Part shown: one piece after another, positions 26,110-35,132 of the stretch
Layout: each line of letters starts with the position of its first letter
Position numbering within the stretch: position 1 is the stretch's first letter
Assembly: GCA_963741565.1 (NCBI GenBank)
Contig: CAVUIK010000017.1
Coordinates: 248,001-312,000 of the forward strand
Reading direction: 5' to 3'
Source: Ga0077555 sp963741565
Lineage (GTDB): Bacteria > Pseudomonadota > Alphaproteobacteria > Rhizobiales > Hyphomicrobiaceae
Length of the DNA stretch: 64,000 bases
Program-made: the position numbers and the translations under genes
The notes under the pieces: model-generated
Told to the model about the DNA's origin: nothing
Database searches by the model: none
Seen by the model: the letters and a program-made list of their open reading frames with translations, nothing else

Positions 26110-26895
26110 TCAGCTGCCCAGCAGCAAGTGCCGCGCCCAGCCATCTACGGCCGAGACCACGGCTTGCGGCTGCTCGGGAAACAATGCGTGACTTGCGTGT
26201 GCCACAACGGCAATCGTGACACGCTCGCCCAGGTCGTCCTTGAGCTCGCGTTCCGTTGCGCGCGGCCGAAATGGGTCCGACGCGGCCTGCAAGTCGAGAA
26301 TTGGTGCCGCTCCGCCGTGCCACCAATCTGCTCTCGGCGACGCGCGCGCGGCGTCCTGCTGGAGAACTTTCGCCGCGGGATGCCAACCATTGAGCCAGCC
26401 GGTGGCGTCGGCCCCAGGTGTAAAAAACGCGAGACGCAGTGCTGCCAGCCGTTCGCTGTCCGGCCGCGCAAGGTCTGCGCAGATTTCGGCGGCGGCAGAG
26501 ATCTCGGGTGCTGGCGATTTTGCGGCCGCCGCAGCAAGCACGATCCCGCGGACCAGATTTGGATGAGCGACGGCCGTCATGCGGGCAACGCAGTTCCCGA
26601 AGTTGTGCCCGAGCACAATTGCGGGTCCGCTTTTTTCGGCCTCGATCGTCACGGCGACATCGTGCGCCAAGTCGCGCAACGTGATGCCAGCTGCCGGCCC
26701 TTGGCTGCCCCCGATACCACGCGGCATCGGCCTGAGAACGCGGTAGCCCTTGGTCGCAAAGCTGGCCGCGACCTCGTCGAAGTCACTGGGCAAGCGTGCC
26801 AACGACGGCAACATAACCAGCAATTGTCCTTGCCCCTCGACGATGCGCTCGATCGTGACAGCGCCATCCCTCAGAACGTCACTTTGCCGGTTCAC
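26110..26895 (-). CDS. Alpha/beta hydrolase
   Basis: The product of about 261 residues has a hydrolase fold with LVMLPSLARLPSDFDEVAASFATKGYRV, PMPRGIGGSQGP, a nucleophile elbow reading GHNFGNCVARM and a C-terminal HASHALFPEQP for the His. In the elbow the nucleophile position (Gly-His-Asn-Phe-Gly) is Asn, where Ser, Asp or Cys is expected. This questions catalytic activity or points to a changed function. The start is uncertain: GTG 26895 is used here because longer forms collide with the divergent sfsA leader. It converges with the lactonase-like gene (3 nt between stops). Confidence 0.7.
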   Translation of the reverse strand: MNRQSDVLRDGAVTIERIVEGQGQLLVMLPSLARLPSDFDEVAASFATKGYRVLRPMPRGIGGSQGPAAGITLRDLAHDVAVTIEAEKSGPAIVLGHNFGNCVARMTAVAHPNLVRGIVLAAAAAKSPAPEISAAAEICADLARPDSERLAALRLAFFTPGADATGWLNGWHPAAKVLQQDAARASPRADWWHGGAAPILDLQAASDPFRPRATERELKDDLGERVTIAVVAHASHALFPEQPQAVVSAVDGWARHLLLGS

Positions 26896-27103
26896 GATCC
26901 CGCTGCCCCATCTGCTGCCGGCCCCGCAGCGCTGCTGGCCACGCCGAACATCCCATAACGTCCAATCTGTACTGAGAGATAACCCAGGATAGGACTGAAG
27001 TCCTCCATCAAATACTGTGAAGGTTGACTTCGGCTGCCTTGCACGCCGAGCAACCGCCTGCTCTGCTGTTGCCGGGCCTGCCGCATTCGGGTTAACTCGC
27101 ACG

Positions 27104-27817
27104 ATGGATTTTCCGACACCCTTGATCGGCGGCACGCTGATCCAGCGCTACAAGCGCTTCCTTGCGGATGTAACACTCGACACGGGCGACCGGATCACCG
27201 CAACCTGCCCGAACACGGGCTCAATGATGGGGCTGGTTGCCCCCGGAAACCGGGTCTGGGTGTCGACGTCGGACAGCCCGACGCGGAAATACAAGCACAC
27301 CTGGGAAATGGTCACCGTCGATCTGGGTCAGGGGCCGAGCCTTGTCGGCATCAACACCAACCATCCAAACAAGCTCGTGGCCGAGGCCATCGAGACGGGC
27401 CGCATCGCCGAACTCAAGGGCTACGCCAGCCTGCGCCGCGAGGTGAAGTACGGCAAAAACAGCCGTATCGACATACTTCTCGAGGACCCGGCGAAAGGCA
27501 CCTGCTACGTCGAGATCAAGAACGTGCACATGATGCGAAAGCACGGCCATGCCGAGTTTCCTGACAGCGTCACCGAGCGCGGCGCCAAACATCTCGCGGA
27601 AATGTCGGACATGGTGCGCGAGGGGCATCGCGCGGTCATGGTGTTCCTGATCCAGCGGGCCGACGCGAGCCGGCTCTCTCTCGCCCGCGACGTCGATGCC
27701 AGCTACGGCACGGCGTTTGACGCTGCTACGGCTGCCGGCGTCGAGGCGATCGCCATTCGGTGCAGCCTCTCGACCGAGGCCATCCGTGTCGACAAGACCG
27801 TGCCGATCAAGGCCTAA
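27104..27817 (+). CDS. sfsA: DNA/RNA nuclease SfsA
   Basis: The 237-residue protein matches SfsA along its length: LIQRYKRFLADVTL, TATCPNTGSMMG, VGINTNHPNKLVAEAI, REVKYGKNSRIDILL, CYVEIKNVHMM and FPDSVTERGAKHL. The IDILL...VEIKNV part is a PD-(D/E)xK nuclease core. SfsA is known from E. coli as a sugar fermentation stimulation factor, with DNA-binding/nuclease activity reported. The ATG at 27104 fits the family N-terminus. Upstream of it is the divergent alpha/beta hydrolase gene. Confidence 0.93.
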   Translation: MDFPTPLIGGTLIQRYKRFLADVTLDTGDRITATCPNTGSMMGLVAPGNRVWVSTSDSPTRKYKHTWEMVTVDLGQGPSLVGINTNHPNKLVAEAIETGRIAELKGYASLRREVKYGKNSRIDILLEDPAKGTCYVEIKNVHMMRKHGHAEFPDSVTERGAKHLAEMSDMVREGHRAVMVFLIQRADASRLSLARDVDASYGTAFDAATAAGVEAIAIRCSLSTEAIRVDKTVPIKA

Positions 27818-27945
27818 GTCAATCTCTCGCGGGTGTTCGTCACGCGAACGCGCAAACGCCCGGGATGGGGTTGGAGGCAGCGGTCGGCTGGCGTAAGACA
27901 GAAGCCAATAACCGCCCGAGGCGCTCCTCAAGTCCTGGAACCGAC

Positions 27946-29838
27946 ATGACCGACGTTCGTTTTGCCGATGCCTTCCCGGCCCCCTCAACCGACGCCTGGA
28001 TGGCGCTCGTCCAGAAAACACTGAAGGGCGCGGACTTCGAACGGCGACTCGTCTCGCGTACGGCAGACGGCCTGCGGATTGCACCGCTCTATACGCGAGC
28101 CGATGAACGCGCAGGCGCGCAGGAGGCAGTGCCCGGACAGGCGCCTTTCGTTCGCGGCACTCAACCGGCCGGCGCACGCCAAACCTGGGATATCCGCCAG
28201 ATCCATGCCGACACCAACCCCGCCGCCATGAACGCGGCGATCCTGGAGGACCTCGCCGGCGGCGCCACATCGATTACGTTGCAGATCGCCGCGCCTGGTT
28301 CCTTTGGGCTCAACTACGAAGGTGAGAGCATCGCCCGCGCGCTCAAGGGCGTGCTGCTGGACGTGTGCCCCGTTGCACTTTCCGCCGGCGAATATACGCC
28401 CGACACGGCCGGCAGTCTGATCGCCGCCTGGCGTGCTGCCGGGATTAACGAAGCTCAGCGGTGCGGCGCCTTCAACTACGATCCACTCGCAACGTTGGCG
28501 ACCACAGGCGCGCTCTATCATCCGCTGCCGAAGGCGCTGGCCATTGCAGCGGACCTTGTGCGGACCGCATTGGCCATGCCCCACGTCACAGCACTGCGGG
28601 CCGACGGCCATACGTGGCATGCCGCGGGCGCGACCGAAGCCCAGGAACTGGCCTTGATACTGGCCGCCCTGGTCGCCTATCTGCGGGCCGCAGAGACCGC
28701 CGGCATAGCGCCCGCCGACGCGCTGCCGAAAATCGCAGTCAATCTCGCTGTCGATGCCGACCAGTTCTTAGGCATCGCCAAGCTGCGCGCCGCCCGGCTG
28801 CTCGTCGCGCGCACCGCCGAGGTATCGGGCGCTGCTGTCGCCGTTCCCCGCATGACCTTCACCGCCGAAACGTCGCTGCGCATGATGGCGCGCCGCGACC
28901 CGTGGGTGAACATGCTGCGTACCACCATCGCCTGTGCAGCCGCCGGCATAGGCGGCGCCGATACGATTACCGTGCTTCCCTTCAGCTGGGCGCTCGGCCA
29001 GCCAGATTCGTTCGCCCGCCGGATTGCGCGCAACACGCACCACGTTCTGCTCGAGGAATCCAGCCTGGCCCGCGTTGCCGATCCGGCCGGCGGCAGCTGG
29101 TATGTCGAGGCGCTCACGCAAGATCTCGCCGCGAAAGCCTGGTCCCTGTTCCAGACGATTGAGGCCGAGGGCGGCCTTGGCGCTGCACTGACAGCTGGCC
29201 GTATCCAGGCCGATCTCACGGCGGCATCCGACGCCCGCGCGAAGCTCGTCGCAACCGGCCGGCTCGAATTGACCGGCGCCTCGACATTCCCGAAGCTGGG
29301 TGACGACGGCGTTACCGTAGCAGCGTGGCCATCCGAACGGCTTTCGGCAGACCTCAATGGCGAGCGCGTCACCCCGCTGATGCCGGCGCGTCTCGCGGAG
29401 CCGTTCGAGCAATTGCGCGATGCCGCCGACGCCACTACCCGAAACTCCGGCGCACCGCCCCGCGTTTTCCTGGCCTCGCTCGGTCCGCTCGCCGCGCACT
29501 CGACGCGCACGACGTGGATCAGGAACTTCCTGGCGGCCGGTGGAATTGCTGCCACCGACTCCGAAGGATTCGCGACGTCAACCGAAGCTGGCCGCGCCTT
29601 CACCGAAAGCGGCGCAACCATTGCCTGCCTCTGCTCGGCCGACAGCGTCTATGCCGAACTTGGCGAGGCCACCGCCTCGTTGCTCAAAACCGCGGGCGCC
29701 CAACGGGTCTTTCTCGCCGGTCGCCCGAAGGACCAGGAGGCCGCGCTGAAAGCCGCTGGCGTCGACACCTTCATCTATGCCGGGATCGATGCCATCGCGA
29801 CGTTGCGCGAGGTTCATGTCGCCCTCGGCATTCGCTGA
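27946..29838 (+). CDS. mutA: Methylmalonyl-CoA mutase small (beta) subunit
   Basis: The 630-residue protein shows the mutase substrate barrel (WDIRQIHADTNPAAMN, TSITLQIAAP, MTFTAETSLRMMARRDPWVNMLRTTIACAAAGIGGADTITVLPFSWALG, RRIARNTHHVLLEESSLARVADPAGGSWYVE) followed by a degenerate B12-like Rossmann domain (VFLASLGPLAAHSTRTTWIRNFLAAGG). The C-terminal domain lacks the DxHxxG cobalamin loop, as expected for the small subunit that stabilises MutB. It would work in propionyl-CoA/succinyl-CoA interconversion. No mutB follows: the next gene is on the opposite strand. The ATG at 27946 starts the family sequence MTDVRFADAFP. Confidence 0.88.
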   Translation: MTDVRFADAFPAPSTDAWMALVQKTLKGADFERRLVSRTADGLRIAPLYTRADERAGAQEAVPGQAPFVRGTQPAGARQTWDIRQIHADTNPAAMNAAILEDLAGGATSITLQIAAPGSFGLNYEGESIARALKGVLLDVCPVALSAGEYTPDTAGSLIAAWRAAGINEAQRCGAFNYDPLATLATTGALYHPLPKALAIAADLVRTALAMPHVTALRADGHTWHAAGATEAQELALILAALVAYLRAAETAGIAPADALPKIAVNLAVDADQFLGIAKLRAARLLVARTAEVSGAAVAVPRMTFTAETSLRMMARRDPWVNMLRTTIACAAAGIGGADTITVLPFSWALGQPDSFARRIARNTHHVLLEESSLARVADPAGGSWYVEALTQDLAAKAWSLFQTIEAEGGLGAALTAGRIQADLTAASDARAKLVATGRLELTGASTFPKLGDDGVTVAAWPSERLSADLNGERVTPLMPARLAEPFEQLRDAADATTRNSGAPPRVFLASLGPLAAHSTRTTWIRNFLAAGGIAATDSEGFATSTEAGRAFTESGATIACLCSADSVYAELGEATASLLKTAGAQRVFLAGRPKDQEAALKAAGVDTFIYAGIDAIATLREVHVALGIR

Positions 29839-29856
29839 GATCTTCTTGCGGACAGC

Positions 29857-31308
29857 TTACCGCTGCTGCTGCGGTGGCGGCGCAGCGACAGGGCGCTGCT
29901 CGGGCGTGACCAGCTGCGGCGGCTCAACCAGGGCCGGTGGCGCAGGTGACGTCGGTTTGCGTTGGGCGGCCCGAGGCGGCGAAACCAATTCCGGCGCCAC
30001 GGGCTGAGCTGCGGAGCCTTGCGCAGGTCCGGCAACTGGCTGCAGCTGGGACGGCGCGTCGCTGCGCGAAAACGCTGGCACGGCGGGGTCGGGCACAGTT
30101 GCGGGGTCGCCCGAACCAATCCAACTTGGCCGCAGGACCAGGATCGCGACATAGGCCAATGCAGCGACAAGCAGCGCGATCAGAAGCACCGCGGCGAGCC
30201 AGCCGAGCCGGCCACGCGAACGCGCGCCCAACTGTTGCTCGACTGGCTGTTGTGGCGAGCGTGTCGACGGTTGCGTCTCGGCAATCGCTGCGCGACTTGG
30301 CTCGGCGACGAGCGGCGGCGGCGTGGACGCCAGTTGCCGTGCGGCCGGGGGCGGTGGGGTGACGGCCGCGGCCGACTGTCCATCCGCTGCAGCCTTGGCG
30401 CCGGCGCCGAGTGTAACCGGCGTTGCCGGAATCGTCGGCGCCGCGGCTTGAGCCCGCGGGTTCACGGACAGGATCTCGGTTGGCGACGTGATCGGGTGGA
30501 TCGGCGCGCGGATCTCGGTCACCGCTTCGGGATTCGCCCTGGCTGGCTGGCCCAGAACGTCAATCACGCGGGCGATGGCGACGGTCGTATTGTCCTGCCG
30601 GTCGACCCGGCGATTGCGCACTGTTTCGAGCAGTGTCGTGCTGAGCTTGATCGCGCCCTGCGGCTCGACGTCCCTGATGATCGCTTCGATCTCCTCATCC
30701 GGCAACGTATTCAAGCCATCGCTGGCCAGCAGCAGTACGTCGCCGCGTTCGACGGCGAACGACTGCGCCGGGTGATCGACGATCTCGAGCTTGCGGCCGG
30801 TCAGCGCCGAGACCAGCACCGACTTGACCGCGAGCACCTCCGGATCGTCCGGTTGATACTGGCCGGACCGGATCATCAACCCGGCCTGGGAATGATCCTC
30901 GTTGAGCTTCCTCAGTTGACCACTGCGCCAGACGTAAAGATGCGAGTCGCCTACGCTGACCCAGCTCAGCTGGCCTTCCGCCACCACGGCCGCCACGGCG
31001 GTGCTCGCCATGCCGCGGTGCCCATGCGTCGGATCCACTCCGTTGGCAATCCGCGTGTTGGCCTTCTCAACTGCGGCGCGCAAGGCACCGCGCCGCTTGA
31101 TCGTATCGTCGAATGCGCCGACGCCGGCGGCCTCTCGAAACGTATTGATCACGATCTGCGAGGCTTCCGCACCGCTCTCGTGGCCACCGAGGCCATCTGC
31201 GAGGACGAGGACGGCGCCGCCCCCGCTCAACACTTGAGCCGAAGCTGCGTCCTGCTGCTGCGAGCGGGCGCCGATATAGTCAGCTGTGGCGAGGTCGAGG
31301 CGCATCAT
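29857..31308 (-). CDS. PP2C-type serine/threonine protein phosphatase with a C-terminal membrane segment
   Basis: The 483-residue protein has a PP2C/Stp catalytic domain at about residues 1-250, with metal ligands in ADGLGGHESG, VSVGDSHLYVW, LLLASDGLN and RQDNTTVAIA. A Pro/Ala-rich linker, one transmembrane helix (LGWLAAVLLIALLVAALAYV, near residue 380) and a Pro/Gln-rich tail ending in QQQR follow. The catalytic domain should face the cytoplasm and remove phosphate from Ser/Thr on partner proteins. It is divergent from an FHA protein and an antiporter-FHA fusion, whose FHA domains bind phosphothreonine, so a shared circuit is likely (inference). No kinase gene is in the window. Confidence 0.9.
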   Translation of the reverse strand: MMRLDLATADYIGARSQQQDAASAQVLSGGGAVLVLADGLGGHESGAEASQIVINTFREAAGVGAFDDTIKRRGALRAAVEKANTRIANGVDPTHGHRGMASTAVAAVVAEGQLSWVSVGDSHLYVWRSGQLRKLNEDHSQAGLMIRSGQYQPDDPEVLAVKSVLVSALTGRKLEIVDHPAQSFAVERGDVLLLASDGLNTLPDEEIEAIIRDVEPQGAIKLSTTLLETVRNRRVDRQDNTTVAIARVIDVLGQPARANPEAVTEIRAPIHPITSPTEILSVNPRAQAAAPTIPATPVTLGAGAKAAADGQSAAAVTPPPPAARQLASTPPPLVAEPSRAAIAETQPSTRSPQQPVEQQLGARSRGRLGWLAAVLLIALLVAALAYVAILVLRPSWIGSGDPATVPDPAVPAFSRSDAPSQLQPVAGPAQGSAAQPVAPELVSPPRAAQRKPTSPAPPALVEPPQLVTPEQRPVAAPPPQQQR

Positions 31309-31647
31309 GCCTTATCCTTGTATCGCGCCGCAGTGGCAGTGAGCAACGGGCGGAACCAGTGTTTCAGCATTGCGCTCCTGACGGAATGTTCGGGCTTGCC
31401 CCGTGAGCACATCAAGCAGACGAAGTGCCAAGTTCGAAATCTTTCCATGACTGCGGCATCGCGAACGAGTGGGGCGATGGCTCGGCAGAAGTATAGGGAG
31501 GCGGCTGCCACGATCCAAGTTCAACAGCGTTCACTTCATCGCGAGATCATCTTTCCCAATTCGGGTTCCGACCCCTTATAGTGGCTTAGGTCACTCGCTC
31601 CGTTTGAGCCGCGGTTAACCACTCGAGATGTCATTGGAATTTTTGCG
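31309..31647. promoter_or_regulatory. Divergent intergenic region between the PP2C and FHA genes
   Basis: These 339 bases lie between divergently transcribed signalling genes and must hold both promoters. No clean -35/-10 pair, operator palindrome or RNA gene could be recognised. Short frames on both strands have no family features or good ribosome binding sites. CCGCGGTTAACC near 31609-31620 is a short partial palindrome that could be a binding site, but this is weak. Confidence 0.4.
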
Positions 31648-32235
31648 ATGAAGCACCCAGCCAATTCACCCGATCCGCTCAACCGCCGAAACGCCGCCGA
31701 CGAGGCCACTGTGATCATTGGAGACAATTCCGCTCCGACCGTTGCGGTCCCGCACAATGTGCCCGTGCCGCCCGCACCGAAGCCGATTGCGTCGGATCCG
31801 GGCCATACGCGCATCCTTGGCTACGGCGCTACCGTCGAAGGCCTGAAGGCGGAGCCGGTCGTCGGCTGGCTGGTGGTCTTGGACGGGCCTGGCAAAGGCA
31901 ATTTCCGCCCGGTCTACGCCGGCAGCAATCCGATCGGCCGTTCTTCCAGTCAGCGCATACCGATCGATTTTGGCGACGACGCCATATCGAGCGAGAAGCA
32001 GGCTTATCTGGTTTATGACGGCCGTAAACGCCAGTTCCAGCTTGTCCCCAACCTCGAACGGCCGAATCTCGTGCACCTGAACGACTCAGCGCTACTCGCA
32101 AACACCGAACTCAAACCCCACGACAAGGTGATGATGGGCCGTACCACGCTACTGTTCGTGCCACTGTGCGGGGCTGAGTTCGACTGGAACGACCCGACGG
32201 AACGAGCGACCGCCGACGCGCACCCGCGTCCTTAA
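31648..32235 (+). CDS. FHA domain-containing protein
   Basis: The 195-residue protein has a disordered Pro-rich N-terminus, then an FHA-like beta sandwich from about residue 70: VVGWLVVLDGPGKGNFRPVY, NPIGRSSSQRIPIDFGDDAIS, SEKQAYLVYD, VHLNDSALLA and LKPHDKVMMGRTTLLF. Gly-Arg and the following Ser residues correspond to the phosphothreonine-binding loops. It probably docks onto phosphorylated partners as a cytosolic adaptor. It is divergent from the PP2C gene and about 140 nt upstream of the antiporter-FHA gene. Confidence 0.82.
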   Translation: MKHPANSPDPLNRRNAADEATVIIGDNSAPTVAVPHNVPVPPAPKPIASDPGHTRILGYGATVEGLKAEPVVGWLVVLDGPGKGNFRPVYAGSNPIGRSSSQRIPIDFGDDAISSEKQAYLVYDGRKRQFQLVPNLERPNLVHLNDSALLANTELKPHDKVMMGRTTLLFVPLCGAEFDWNDPTERATADAHPRP

Positions 32236-32377
32236 TCCTGCTGGTGAAATTGTCATCAATCCCTAGACCGGGCGATTGACGGGCGATGGCCGCTCGTTGA
32301 CTAATACCGAAGTGATATCAGTCTTGGCCCGGCGCAGGTTTGCTCCAGCGGCGCAAATCCTCGACGGAGTCTTGCGA

Positions 32378-34117
32378 ATGTACGGAGCACTGGTCCACGC
32401 GCTTCAAGAGCTGAAACCGGCCTACATCCTCCTTGTTCAAGCCAGCGTCGTCGTGCTGTTTCCCTATATTCTTTGGCGCGTCTTCAATCTCGGCCGGTGG
32501 TTCCCGCTGGGCGTCGTCCAAATCTTTTCCGGCGTGCTGCTGGGACCATCGATCTTCGGTGCGTTCGACGCCGCGTTCCTGAATGGCGCACCTCGGCTCG
32601 ATCCGTCGAAACCCATCAACCCCTGCACCAATCCCGACGCCAAGGAACTGTTCAACGCACTCTTCGGCGTCACCTGCTACCACGGCAATCAGATCGTCAA
32701 CCGCGCTGCTGGCATCGGTGCTGTAGCCACAATCGCGGTCTGTCTGTTCGGGTTTCTCGCCGGCGCTGACGCCGACAAGGAGTTGATCCGCAAGTCCGGC
32801 AAGAGCGTCGTCTCGATCGGCGTGATCGGCATGCTGTTCGGCTGGGTTCTTGCGCTGATTGCGGGCTATGTCATCTACTACACCATCCCGCAGGCGGTCG
32901 GCCCCAAGGCAACGGCGTTCTCGTTCGCGATCGCCTATGGCCTGGTGATCGCGGTGTCGGCGCTCCCCGTTTTGGCCGTTATCCTGCGCGGCCTCGACAT
33001 CACGCGCCGCCGGATCGGCGCTGTTGCGCTAGCCAGTGCCAGTATTGCCGATACGATGATGTGGCTTGGCCTCGGCATTGTCGTCGCGTTGACGCTGGGA
33101 GGAAATCTCGGCTTTGCCCTGCTGAAGGCCGGGCTCGGCGCCGCGCTCAGCATCGGGTTCATCAAGCTCGTTGCAACGCCGATCTTCGATCGCATGTTCA
33201 AGAACGACGCACCCGAGAACGCGGTCATCACGCTGGCGGCATTGTCCATTTTCGTGGCATCGGCGATCACGGGAATCACCGAGTTGCACCCAGTACTCGG
33301 CGCGTTCATTGCGGGCTTTTTCCTGCCCGACAAGGTCCGTGAGATGGCGGCCCATCGCCTCGATCTGGCAACGACGCTGGTGCTGATGCCGTTCTTCTTC
33401 TTGAACACCGGCCTCAACACGAACTTCAAGTTCAGCGATCCCAACGTCTGGATCCTGTTTGCGATCAGCTCGTTCCTGTGCGTCTTCGGCAAAATGATCG
33501 GCCACGGCATTGCGGCCCGAATGTCCGGTGAAAGCTGGCCATTCTCGATGGGAGTCGGCATGTTGCTGCAGACGAAGGGGTTGATGGGAATCATCGTCAT
33601 CGTCGTATTCCTCGAGAAAGAGGTCGTGTCACCGGTGATGTTCGCCGCCGCGATTTTCATGTGCCTCTTCTCGACTGGCCTTTCGACTCCCGCCATGCGC
33701 TGGATGTTCAAGCGCTATGGCGAGGGTATGAAAGACGGAGCACCATTGGCGGAGCCGGTCCTCGATACGGCCGGTCCGGTCGTCGCCAAGACCACGGCGT
33801 CCGCGAAGCCGGCCCTCGCCTCCATCGAGTTCGACGACGGCCTCGGCAAGTTTGATGTGACCGAGGCGCGCACTGTCATCGGCCGGCACAGCGACGCCAA
33901 TATTCGCGTCAACGATATCCGCGTCTCGCGGCATCACGCGCTACTGGTTGCCGGCGATGGAGGCAAGTTCGAAATCCACAACCAGATGGCCGACCGCGCC
34001 GAGCCCAACCCAATCCTGATCAACGGCATCGTCAAGGAGCACGCCAAGCTCGCCGACGGGGATAAGATCTCGCTTGGCGGCGTCAGCTTCACGTTTCGGC
34101 AGGCGATCACCGCGTGA
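32378..34117 (+). CDS. CPA2-type cation:proton antiporter fused to a C-terminal FHA domain
   Basis: The 579-residue protein has about a dozen membrane helices of the Na+/H+ exchanger type (for example VVQIFSGVLLGPSIFG, AFSFAIAYGLVIAVSALPVLAVIL, LALASASIADTMMWL-like region, TELHPVLGAFIAGFFLPDKV). Its cytoplasmic tail from about residue 481 is a complete FHA domain: EARTVIGRHSDANIRVNDI, RVSRHHALL, FEIHNQMAD, ILINGI and LADGDKISLGGVSFTF. The usual RCK/TrkA-N nucleotide domain of Kef-type antiporters is absent and FHA takes its place, so gating by protein phosphorylation is a reasonable inference. A GGAG nine bases upstream favours ATG 32378 over a TTG at 32276. With the PP2C and FHA genes it forms a signalling island. 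Confidence 0.87.
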   Translation: MYGALVHALQELKPAYILLVQASVVVLFPYILWRVFNLGRWFPLGVVQIFSGVLLGPSIFGAFDAAFLNGAPRLDPSKPINPCTNPDAKELFNALFGVTCYHGNQIVNRAAGIGAVATIAVCLFGFLAGADADKELIRKSGKSVVSIGVIGMLFGWVLALIAGYVIYYTIPQAVGPKATAFSFAIAYGLVIAVSALPVLAVILRGLDITRRRIGAVALASASIADTMMWLGLGIVVALTLGGNLGFALLKAGLGAALSIGFIKLVATPIFDRMFKNDAPENAVITLAALSIFVASAITGITELHPVLGAFIAGFFLPDKVREMAAHRLDLATTLVLMPFFFLNTGLNTNFKFSDPNVWILFAISSFLCVFGKMIGHGIAARMSGESWPFSMGVGMLLQTKGLMGIIVIVVFLEKEVVSPVMFAAAIFMCLFSTGLSTPAMRWMFKRYGEGMKDGAPLAEPVLDTAGPVVAKTTASAKPALASIEFDDGLGKFDVTEARTVIGRHSDANIRVNDIRVSRHHALLVAGDGGKFEIHNQMADRAEPNPILINGIVKEHAKLADGDKISLGGVSFTFRQAITA

Positions 34118-34190
34118 GCCAATTGACTGGCTGGCGCGAGAAACCCGGCCGCTTCTAGACCAAGCGGGTCAACCTTGGAGCCCACCCGTT

Positions 34191-35132
34191 ATGCGCACCA
34201 TTCGCGTTGCCGCCGCTCAGCTCGGCCCGATCCAGAAGGCCGACACTCGCGAGGCCGTGGTGACGCGTATGATTACGCTGATGGATGCTTCGGCCCGCGA
34301 GAAGGCCGATCTCATCGTTTATCCCGAACTGGCGCTGACGACGTTTTTCCCGCGCTGGTATCACGAAGGCCTGCAGGAGGTAGACGGCTGGTTCGAACGC
34401 GACATGCCGGGCCGCTCTACGGAGCCGCTGTTCCAGCGCGCCCGCCAGCACCAGATGGCAATGTCCTTCGGCTATGCCGAGCTGACACCCGACGGCCACC
34501 GTTTCAACACGTCGATTCTGGTCGACAAATCCGGCTTGATCGTCGGCAAGTATCGCAAGGTACATCTGCCGGGCCATGCCGAGCTGGACCCCGCCCGCAC
34601 ACATCAGCATCTGGAGAAGCGCTATTTTGAACCCGGAGACCTCGGCTTTCCCGTGTTCCGAACGCTCGGCGGCATTTTTGGCATGTGCATCTGCAACGAC
34701 CGTCGCTGGCCCGAGACCTATCGCGTGATGGGCCTGCAAGGCGTCGAGATGATCACGCTCGGCTTCAATACGCCGTCCGGCAATTCGCTGAGCACGGTCG
34801 AGGCGCCGGGCACGCGCACGTTCCATCACAAGCTCTCTGTGCAGGCCGGCGCCTACCAGAACTCCACGTGGGTTGTGGCCGTGGCGAAGGCCGGCGTCGA
34901 GGACGGTCACCCGCTGTTCGGCTGCAGCATCGTCGTCGACCCGAACGGGCACATCGTTGCGGAGTCGAAGACCGAGGCCGACGAGCTGCTGGTTCACGAC
35001 TGCGATCTCGATGCGACGCGCTTCGGCAAGGAGACGATCTTCAATTTCGCGGCCCACCGCCGCCCCGAACACTATGGGCGGATCACGTCGCAAGCCGGGG
35101 TCGAATTGCCACCGGAGGGTTCCCAGCCTTGA
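34191..35132 (+). CDS. Carbon-nitrogen hydrolase, N-carbamoyl-amino acid amidohydrolase-like
   Basis: The 313-residue protein has the nitrilase-superfamily triad: Glu in LIVYPELALTTFFPRW, Lys in GKYRKVHLPGHAE, and Cys in GMCICNDRRWPETYRVMGLQG. Those contexts, with the R-R-W-P-E-T stretch, are typical of N-carbamoyl-D-amino acid amidohydrolases, which release CO2 and ammonia from N-carbamoyl compounds. The ATG at 34191 has GGAG about ten bases upstream. Its stop overlaps the start of the next small gene, so they are coupled. It converges with the FdrA/DUF2877 operon, which also concerns carbamoyl chemistry. Confidence 0.88.
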   Translation: MRTIRVAAAQLGPIQKADTREAVVTRMITLMDASAREKADLIVYPELALTTFFPRWYHEGLQEVDGWFERDMPGRSTEPLFQRARQHQMAMSFGYAELTPDGHRFNTSILVDKSGLIVGKYRKVHLPGHAELDPARTHQHLEKRYFEPGDLGFPVFRTLGGIFGMCICNDRRWPETYRVMGLQGVEMITLGFNTPSGNSLSTVEAPGTRTFHHKLSVQAGAYQNSTWVVAVAKAGVEDGHPLFGCSIVVDPNGHIVAESKTEADELLVHDCDLDATRFGKETIFNFAAHRRPEHYGRITSQAGVELPPEGSQP

